A stretch of 38,236 bases of DNA. Origin: Scybalenecus merdavium. Its GTDB lineage: Bacteria > Bacillota > Clostridia > Oscillospirales > Acutalibacteraceae. Positions within the stretch are counted from its first letter, which is position 1; the number at the start of each line of letters is the position of its first letter. Location of the stretch: NCBI GenBank assembly GCA_018714405.1, contig DVNM01000021.1:1-38236 (forward strand), in the 5' to 3' direction. The translations under genes and the position numbers were made by a program. The notes beneath the pieces are model-generated. The model searched no databases and was not told the origin of the DNA. It saw only the letters and a program-made list of their open reading frames with translations. This document shows positions 32,858 to 38,236 of this stretch, piece after piece.

Positions 32858-34176
32858 GCAAAGATTTTGAATTCCAGGAAAGGCCGCTCGAGCCGCCTAA
32901 AATTTATGAGCACGACGATGTGCCGGCATATGACGATACAGCGTCTTCTTCGCAGGAAGACGGCGTAGATCTGTCTAAATTTTCTGACGACAACAACGAC
33001 GTTTACTTATCGGATATTGTTGACGATACGCCTTATGTGCAAAAATCACCGGAAAAAAAGCCGGCTAAAAAGCAGAGCCGTGCGGTGAAATCTTTCGGCA
33101 ACGTCAAAAACACATATATCTTCTTTATTATCGTTGTAGTGTTTTCGGTAGCGCTGGCGGTGTATGCTGTTTTTTGCATGAACGACATTCTGGCGATCAC
33201 AAAGACCAGGTCCAGTGTAACGGTCACCCTCAATGAAGAGGTCGATTCCTCCTCGGAGATGATCAATATTCTGCACGATTACGACTTGATCCAGTGCAAG
33301 ACTTTCTGCAAAATTTTCGCAAAGATCCGCGCTTCAAAGATCGGGCCGGAATATCCGGCCGGCGTGTATTACCTGAATGGCAAGATGGGTCTTGAGGGCA
33401 TGCTGATGACCCTGCAGGGGGATACGAAAACGTCTGAAACAGTCAGACTGACATTCCCGGAAGGTTTGACCGTGCCGGAAATCATTGACAAACTCGCGGA
33501 AAACGAGGTCTGCGATCGTGCCGCGCTTTTGTCGGTCATCAATTCCACGGAATTCAGTTATTCGCTTGTGGCCGGGCTGACTGCGGACGAGCATGTGCCT
33601 TACCGTCTGGAAGGCTTTTTGTTCCCGGATACTTATGAATTCTACATTGGGGAAAATGCGTCCAGTGTTATCAGCCGTTTCCTGGAACAGATGGAAGAAA
33701 AGTACCCGCAGAAGTACAGGGAACGTGCCAAAGAGCTTGGCTTAACGGATTATGAAGTGATTACCATCGCGTCTATCATTCAGAAAGAAGCCGGTTCCTC
33801 TGACCAGATGGCCAATATTTCTTCAGTCATCCATAACCGTCTCAATAACGCCACGCAGTTCCCGTCACTCGGCTGTGAGTCGACCGGCGATTACATCACC
33901 AACTTTGTGGCTGAAGCGCTCGAATCTTCTTCGGCCGAACACAGTGCAGACTATTATATGAATTATTACAGTACAATGTCGTCCTCACTTGTTTCTGGTT
34001 TACCGGCTGGTCCGATCTGCAACCCGGGCGCTGATGCGATCGAGGCTGCACTGTACCCGTCCGATACGAATTATTATTACTTCTTCCATGATGCAGACGG
34101 CGAGCTTTACTGCTCCAGCACGGCTTCCGAAAACAGGCAGAAGATCCAGCGCTATGCGCCGTATCTGGATTTCTGA
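32854..34176 (+). CDS. mltG: Endolytic murein transglycosylase MltG
   Basis: A 440-aa YceG-like lytic transglycosylase that cleaves nascent glycan strands to set their length. An acidic, low-complexity cytoplasmic N-terminus (about 1-85) leads to one TM helix (about 86-107). Outside the membrane there is a LysM-like subdomain (about 115-200), then the YceG catalytic domain with EGFLFPDTYEF, the catalytic glutamate E312 in ASIIQKEAG, and GLPAGPICNPG. GGAG lies about 9 nt before the ATG, which overlaps the previous stop. The long charged N-tail is larger than in E. coli and is common in Clostridia. Confidence 0.95.
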   Translation: MSKDFEFQERPLEPPKIYEHDDVPAYDDTASSSQEDGVDLSKFSDDNNDVYLSDIVDDTPYVQKSPEKKPAKKQSRAVKSFGNVKNTYIFFIIVVVFSVALAVYAVFCMNDILAITKTRSSVTVTLNEEVDSSSEMINILHDYDLIQCKTFCKIFAKIRASKIGPEYPAGVYYLNGKMGLEGMLMTLQGDTKTSETVRLTFPEGLTVPEIIDKLAENEVCDRAALLSVINSTEFSYSLVAGLTADEHVPYRLEGFLFPDTYEFYIGENASSVISRFLEQMEEKYPQKYRERAKELGLTDYEVITIASIIQKEAGSSDQMANISSVIHNRLNNATQFPSLGCESTGDYITNFVAEALESSSAEHSADYYMNYYSTMSSSLVSGLPAGPICNPGADAIEAALYPSDTNYYYFFHDADGELYCSSTASENRQKIQRYAPYLDF

Positions 34177-34178
34177 TC

Positions 34179-35420
34179 ATGATAGGAGTAAACAGACCGC
34201 TTGAGCTGCTGTCCCCGGCAGGGGACATGCAGCGTTTGAAGTATGCGCTTGCCTACGGTGCGGATGCCGTGTATCTGGCCGGGCAGCAGTTCGGCATGCG
34301 CTCAGGCCCCAGCAATTTCACACTTGAAGAGCTGAAAGCCGCGTGTGACCTGGCGCATGAAAAAGGCAAAAAAATCTACCTTACCTGCAATACGCTGCCG
34401 CGCAACCGTGAAGCGGCGCAGCTGCCGGACTTTTTAAAAAATGCTTGTCGGTGCGGAGTAGATGCGTTTATCATTGCCGATGTCGGTACTTTGATGCTTG
34501 CCAAAAAGCATTGCCCGGATGTGCCGGTGCACATTTCTACACAGGCCGGCATTGTGAACTATGAGACGGCGCGTGCTTTTTATGAGATGGGCGCTTCACG
34601 CATTGTCACGGCGCGCGAGCTGTCACTGAACGAAATTTGTGAGATTCGCGACAAAACGCCGCCGGAGCTTGAGATCGAAGCGTTCGTGCACGGCGCCATG
34701 TGCATGTCGTTTTCGGGGCGCTGCATTCTGTCGGATTATCTGACGAACCGTGACGCCAATCGCGGCGACTGCGCCCAGCCGTGCCGCTGGAAATACTACG
34801 TTATGGAAGAATCCCGCCCCGGCCGCTATTTTCCGGTTTGTGAGGATGAAAAGGGCACATACCTTTTTAATTCGCGTGATTTGTGCATGCTTGAGCACCT
34901 GCCCGAATTGGATGCTGCCGGTATTGACTCCTTTAAAATAGAAGGCCGTGCCAAAAGCGAATATTATACGGCGGCGGTCACTTTTGCTTACCGCAGTGCG
35001 CTCGACGCGTATTTGCAAAAACGTTCAGCAGATTTTCGGCTGGAGCCGTGGATGGTGCAGGAGCTGCAGAAAATGAGCCACCGCCCGTATACGACCGGTT
35101 TTTATTTCGGCCCAATGAAAGATGGGCAAACGCTGGACGACGGCGGTTATATCCGCACCTGGGACGTTGCGGCGCTTTACGATTCTTCCTCAGACGGCCG
35201 TGTCACCGTTTGCCAGCGCAACCGTTTTTTTGAGGGCGATACGCTGGAGATCCTGCAGCCGGGCTGCCGCCCGGTGCAGTTGGTGGTGCTGCACCTTTAC
35301 AATGAAAATGACGGCGAATTCACATCGGCTGCCAACAAGGCCACCAACCGCTATTCGTTTGACTGCAGCTTGGATCTGCATCCGTTTGCTATTTTCAGAA
35401 AAGTAAGAGATACGTTATAA
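34179..35420 (+). CDS. U32 peptidase-family protein (TrhP-like tRNA hydroxylation)
   Basis: A 413-aa protein of the U32 family (PF01136). N-terminal block LELLSPAGDMQRLKYALAYG and YGADAVYLAGQQFGMRS identify it. Four conserved cysteines C175, C182, C198 and C202 (GAMCMSFSGRC, then GDCAQPC) would hold the iron-sulfur site known for TrhP. The KIEGRAKSEYYTA segment is typical of the TrhP/YegQ group that takes part in prephenate-dependent 5-hydroxylation of tRNA uridine-34. The linkage to mltG parallels yrrL to yrrO in B. subtilis. It starts 2 nt after the mltG stop, with no strong ribosome site. I infer the modification role, not the older peptidase label. Confidence 0.85.
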   Translation: MIGVNRPLELLSPAGDMQRLKYALAYGADAVYLAGQQFGMRSGPSNFTLEELKAACDLAHEKGKKIYLTCNTLPRNREAAQLPDFLKNACRCGVDAFIIADVGTLMLAKKHCPDVPVHISTQAGIVNYETARAFYEMGASRIVTARELSLNEICEIRDKTPPELEIEAFVHGAMCMSFSGRCILSDYLTNRDANRGDCAQPCRWKYYVMEESRPGRYFPVCEDEKGTYLFNSRDLCMLEHLPELDAAGIDSFKIEGRAKSEYYTAAVTFAYRSALDAYLQKRSADFRLEPWMVQELQKMSHRPYTTGFYFGPMKDGQTLDDGGYIRTWDVAALYDSSSDGRVTVCQRNRFFEGDTLEILQPGCRPVQLVVLHLYNENDGEFTSAANKATNRYSFDCSLDLHPFAIFRKVRDTL

Positions 35421-35425
35421 AATTT

Positions 35426-35463
35426 CACCCCCGCGGCCATAATAGCCTTGGGGGTGTTTTTTT
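35426..35463 (+). terminator. Terminator overlapping the PBP start
   Basis: CACCCCC (35426-35432) pairs with GGGGGTG (35450-35456), with inner GGC/GCC pairing, then seven T (35457-35463). It ends the dgt-U32 operon. The right arm and T-run also contain the Shine-Dalgarno-like GGGGGTG and the TTG start of the next gene. Confidence 0.85.
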
Positions 35464-37039
35464 GCGCTGCAAACGTACTTTGTCGTTTTTGCTTTGCTTT
35501 ATGCTGGTCATTGTTGTCTGCATCGGCCGGGTCGGCTATGTGGGTCTTTCTAACGATTTTTATGTGTCTTCCTCTTACAATAGCTACACGCTGCTGGTCG
35601 ATAAAAGGTACCCGACGGTGTATGATGTGCGTTCTGCGCTTTTGACCAACGCATCTGACAGGTACGTTGCCGTGATCAAGCCGGATGAAAAATGCCTGGC
35701 CGAGCTGACCAAGCTGTTTGATACACAGGAGATTTCTGACATTACACAGGAATTAAAAATCGGTTATCCGATCGTGCGCGAGATCGACGCAGAGAAAAAA
35801 GATGTCACGCTGGAATATATTAAAATTTTAAAATGTAAGGTGCATTACGATACGCGCCAGCTCTGCGCACACCTGATCTCCGGTGTAACAGGCGGTGTGG
35901 AATCCCATTTCAGTGAATTGTTTTCGCAGGTCAGTGAAATGTCGGTCAATTATGCCGTAGATGCAAAAGGCCGTCTGCTGGCAGGCGATACGGGCACGGT
36001 GCACAATGACGGCTATGCTTCGCACCGCGGTATCGGCCTGACGGTCGACCGGGAAATACAGCAGATCGCTGAAAACGCCATGGACACATCGCGCATCGAA
36101 AAAGGCGCTGTCGTAATTACAGATGTGGATTCGGGTGCTGTGCGTGCCTTGTGTTCCCGGCCGAATATTGACCTGACCAATGTGGCCGATGCGCAAAACG
36201 ATTTTTTGAACCGCGCTCTGCAGGCGTATTCGGTGGGCTCTGTTTTTAAAATCGTTGTGGCCTGCTGCGCGCTTGAAAACGGTATGGACAATGTGCGCTA
36301 TACCTGCCATGGTAAGATCCGCGTGGCCGATACGGATTATGCCTGCCAGAACACCAAAGCGCACGGCGCTGAAACGCTGAAAACAGCGCTTGCCAATTCC
36401 TGCAACTGCTATTTTGTGAACCTGGCGCTGAAGCTTGGGGAAGAAAAGCTTTGGCAAACGGCGTATTCATTTGGCTTCGGCGGTGAAACGTATCTTGGCG
36501 GCGACTGGAAAGTTTCAAACGGCGTGATCGATGATAAAAGCCTTTTGGCGTCAGACGGCCGTCTGGCGCTGCTCGGCTTCGGTCAGGGGCGGCTGAGCGC
36601 AACGCCGCTGATGTTTGCATCGGTCGTGGCCGCAGTCGCCAATGGCGGGCTGTATTATGAGCCGTATATCGTAGATGCGTATGTGGACGATGACGGCACG
36701 CGCCGCAGGACATCGGCCTCTGCAGAACCGCAGGGCAAGCGCATCCTTTCGCAGACAACGGCCAAAACGATGCAGTCCTATCTGGAATATGTCGTTACAC
36801 ACGGCACGGGCCGCGCGGCACAGAGCAGCGACGGCCTTTCGGCGGGTAAAACCTCTACGGCGCAGAGCGGGCAGTATGAAAACGGCCGCGAGATCCTGCA
36901 CACTTGGTTCGCCGGCTACTATCCGTCCAACGACCCGAAATATGCGATTGTCATTATGGATGAAGACGGCACAAGCGGCGGGGGAGACTGCGGCCCTGTA
37001 TTTCGTCAGATTGTTGACAAACTGGCCGCAGATCAGTAA
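35462..37039 (+). CDS. Class B penicillin-binding protein (transpeptidase)
   Basis: A 525-aa PBP2/FtsI-type D,D-transpeptidase. TTG start at 35462 lies within the terminator T-run; no other in-frame start keeps the basic N-terminus (RCKRT) before the TM helix (about 5-25). Residues about 30-170 form an extracellular non-catalytic region. The transpeptidase domain has S260-VFK263 (SVFK), S313-C-N315 (SCN) and K463-T-S465 (KTS in AGKTSTAQ), with Ser in place of the usual Gly in KTG. GGGGGTG (35450-35456) is the only ribosome site. Predicted to cross-link peptidoglycan at the outer face of the membrane. A sporulation or elongation role cannot be told from sequence. Next to mltG by genome position. 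Confidence 0.9.
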   Translation: MRCKRTLSFLLCFMLVIVVCIGRVGYVGLSNDFYVSSSYNSYTLLVDKRYPTVYDVRSALLTNASDRYVAVIKPDEKCLAELTKLFDTQEISDITQELKIGYPIVREIDAEKKDVTLEYIKILKCKVHYDTRQLCAHLISGVTGGVESHFSELFSQVSEMSVNYAVDAKGRLLAGDTGTVHNDGYASHRGIGLTVDREIQQIAENAMDTSRIEKGAVVITDVDSGAVRALCSRPNIDLTNVADAQNDFLNRALQAYSVGSVFKIVVACCALENGMDNVRYTCHGKIRVADTDYACQNTKAHGAETLKTALANSCNCYFVNLALKLGEEKLWQTAYSFGFGGETYLGGDWKVSNGVIDDKSLLASDGRLALLGFGQGRLSATPLMFASVVAAVANGGLYYEPYIVDAYVDDDGTRRRTSASAEPQGKRILSQTTAKTMQSYLEYVVTHGTGRAAQSSDGLSAGKTSTAQSGQYENGREILHTWFAGYYPSNDPKYAIVIMDEDGTSGGGDCGPVFRQIVDKLAADQ

Positions 37040-37084
37040 AATAAAAGTACCCCGCAGAAATTGACAGATTTAGGAGTTGTCTTT

Positions 37085-38074
37085 ATGCAGCCGGCAAAAC
37101 TGAAAACTTTGTATATATTGGAGTTTTTAAAGCGCTACAGCGACGAAGAGCACCCGCTTTCTTCCCGCCGCCTGCTGGAACTGCTCGCCGAAAAGGGCGT
37201 TCAGGCAGAGCGCAAGTCTATTTATTCAGATATGGAGGCGCTGCGCCAGATCGGGTACGACATCGTTTCGGTGCGCACGCCGAAAAAAGGCTTTTTCATG
37301 GCTTCGCGCACGTTTGAGGTGCCCGAGGTACGGCTGCTGATCGACGCGGTACAGTCGGCCGGCTTCATCACGCCCGGCAAAACGCGCGAGCTCACCGAAA
37401 AGCTGGAGGGGCTGCTCAGCGAGAACCAGGCCAAACAGATGGTCAGCCAGGTCTACTGCGAAACCGCCGCAAAATGCGAAAACGAGTCGATCTATATCAT
37501 CATCGACTGTCTGGACCGTTCGATTCAGGAAAAGAAAAAGGTCCAGTTTACATACAAGCGCCGCAATATCGACCGCCTCAATAAAAAAAGCTATTCTGAA
37601 AAGATCATGCGCGTGTCGCCTTATGCGCTGTTGTGGAAAGACGACCATTATTACCTGGTTTGCAATAACGAAAAGTACGACAATTTAATGAACCTGCGCG
37701 TGGATCGCATTAAAAGGCCCCAGCAGCTTTACGAGACCGCGCGCCCGCTTGCAGAGGTGTCAGAGTATAAAACCGCTTTCGACCGTGCGGACTATGCGTC
37801 TAAAATGTTCAACATGTTTTCAGGCGAGACAAAGACCATTACTTTGCGCTGCACAATGGATATGCGCGAGGAGATCATGGACCGCTTCGGTTCGTCCGTA
37901 CCGCTGACCGCGCTCGACATCAACCATTTTGAAACGCATTTTGATGCCGCCGTGTCCGACGGGCTCGTCAGCTGGATCATGCAGTTCGGCGCAGATGTGC
38001 AGGTCACTTCGCCGCCGGAAGTACGCGAAATGGTGCGCAAAAAGGCCGCGGCCATCGCCGCGCAATACGAGTGA
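37085..38074 (+). CDS. WYL domain-containing transcriptional regulator
   Basis: A 329-aa DNA-binding regulator. N-terminal winged helix-turn-helix (about 3-65), including SSRRLLELLAEKGVQAERKSIYSDMEALRQ. Central and C-terminal WYL region (about 145-235) with the classic MRVSPYALLWKDDHYYLVC block, followed by the C-terminal WCX extension. WYL proteins bind nucleic acid or ligands and control defence, DNA-damage or metabolic genes. ATG at 37085 follows TTAGGAG by about 8 nt; the upstream TTG is rejected. It sits 45 nt after the PBP gene. Its target, possibly the PBP, is unknown. A strong hairpin follows. Confidence 0.92.
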   Translation: MQPAKLKTLYILEFLKRYSDEEHPLSSRRLLELLAEKGVQAERKSIYSDMEALRQIGYDIVSVRTPKKGFFMASRTFEVPEVRLLIDAVQSAGFITPGKTRELTEKLEGLLSENQAKQMVSQVYCETAAKCENESIYIIIDCLDRSIQEKKKVQFTYKRRNIDRLNKKSYSEKIMRVSPYALLWKDDHYYLVCNNEKYDNLMNLRVDRIKRPQQLYETARPLAEVSEYKTAFDRADYASKMFNMFSGETKTITLRCTMDMREEIMDRFGSSVPLTALDINHFETHFDAAVSDGLVSWIMQFGADVQVTSPPEVREMVRKKAAAIAAQYE

Positions 38075-38093
38075 GAAAAGGTGCGTGCTCCGG

Positions 38094-38140
38094 CCGGCTT
38101 TTTCAACAGTCATGACCACCCCTAAGAGGGGTGGCATGAC
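38094..38140 (+). repeat. Dispersed motif, right copy, with adjoining hairpin
   Basis: CCGGCTTTTTCAACAGTC (38094-38111) matches the left copy (246-263) at 17 of 18 bases. The hairpin overlapping its end pairs GTCATG (38109-38114) and CCACCCCT (38116-38123) with AGGGGTGG (38127-38134) and CATGAC (38135-38140), with one bulged A and a 3-nt loop. A stem this long is more like a mobile palindrome or RNA-stabilising element than a simple terminator. Confidence 0.6.
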
Positions 38141-38144
38141 GGGC

Positions 38145-38200
38145 GGCCTATAAGGCCTTAAAACCAGCCAGCGCCTAAATGACGCTGGCTTTCACTTTGT
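38145..38200 (+). terminator. Downstream hairpins; probable terminator
   Basis: GGCCT-ATA-AGGCC (38145-38157) is a short perfect stem. Then AGCCAGCG (38166-38173) pairs with CGCTGGCT (38183-38190) around a 9-nt loop, followed by TTCACTTTG. Together with the preceding hairpin these should end the PBP-WYL transcript. Confidence 0.6.
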
Positions 38201-38220
38201 TCAAGCCACAGTGGTATGAT
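38191..38220 (+). promoter_or_regulatory. Candidate promoter leaving the window
   Basis: TTCACT (38191-38196) and TATGAT (38215-38220) are 18 nt apart; TG before the -10 (TGGTATGAT) gives an extended -10 as in the ligA promoter. It would drive a gene beyond the right edge. Confidence 0.4.
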
Positions 38221-38236
38221 TACCGGCTACCCTTGA

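Noticed and set aside
37061..37066. TTGACA before the WYL gene
   Set aside because: A consensus -35, but the position 17 nt downstream (TATGCA) is a weak -10 and overlaps the start codon, so initiation would fall within the coding region.

Overview
The window looks like a chromosomal segment of a Gram-positive anaerobe of the class Clostridia, most likely an Oscillospirales/Ruminococcaceae-type gut bacterium. This rests on the AddAB (not RecBCD) recombination nuclease, the dgt-dnaG-rpoD gene order, the MltG-U32 pair, the M42 peptidase and DUF896/DUF2461 families, strong GGAGG-type ribosome binding sites, and rho-independent terminators. It is inferred from gene content only; there is no rRNA in the window.

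Layout. (1) 1-427: gene-free, with a perfect 28-bp palindrome, two terminator-like hairpins, a short dispersed motif and the ligA promoter. (2) 428-16202: a tightly packed plus-strand operon: ligA, an unknown two-TM protein, murD, two paralogous M42 aminopeptidases, a GNAT acetyltransferase, a PLP-dependent methionine gamma-lyase-like protein, a DUF2461 protein, addB and addA, closed by a terminator at 16232. Most junctions overlap by a few bases. (3) 16273-24911: an AT-rich promoter region, then two very large secreted repeat proteins (1501 and 1168 aa) separated by two hairpins and followed by a strong terminator. The first has a calcineurin-like phosphoesterase domain with altered metal ligands plus two kinds of helical repeats; the second is twelve FIVAR-like repeats between an N-terminal beta domain and a C-terminal Ig-like domain. 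(4) 24964-26816: rpmE (L31) with its own promoter and terminator, a YigZ/IMPACT protein, and a minus-strand membrane-anchored phosphoesterase with intact metal ligands. (5) 26949-35420: a second dense operon: dgt, dnaG, rpoD, DUF896, a dTMP kinase-like protein, a DJ-1/PfpI protein, 5-formyl-THF cyclo-ligase, mltG and a U32 (TrhP-like) protein, closed by a terminator. (6) 35462-38074: a class B penicillin-binding protein whose TTG start and Shine-Dalgarno sequence lie inside that terminator, then a WYL-domain regulator. (7) 38075-38236: hairpins, a second copy of the dispersed motif and a possible promoter leaving the window.

The two operons are core maintenance functions: DNA ligation, recombination repair, dNTP pool control, replication priming, housekeeping transcription, peptidoglycan synthesis and folate metabolism. 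The unusual part is the secreted repeat-protein pair. These genes are compositionally distinct: over long stretches they avoid the codons TTA, CTA and TCA. They have their own AT-rich upstream region, a UUCG hairpin in the leader, and no visible LPXTG or SLH anchor. I saw no CRISPR array, phage module, transposase, tRNA or rRNA gene.
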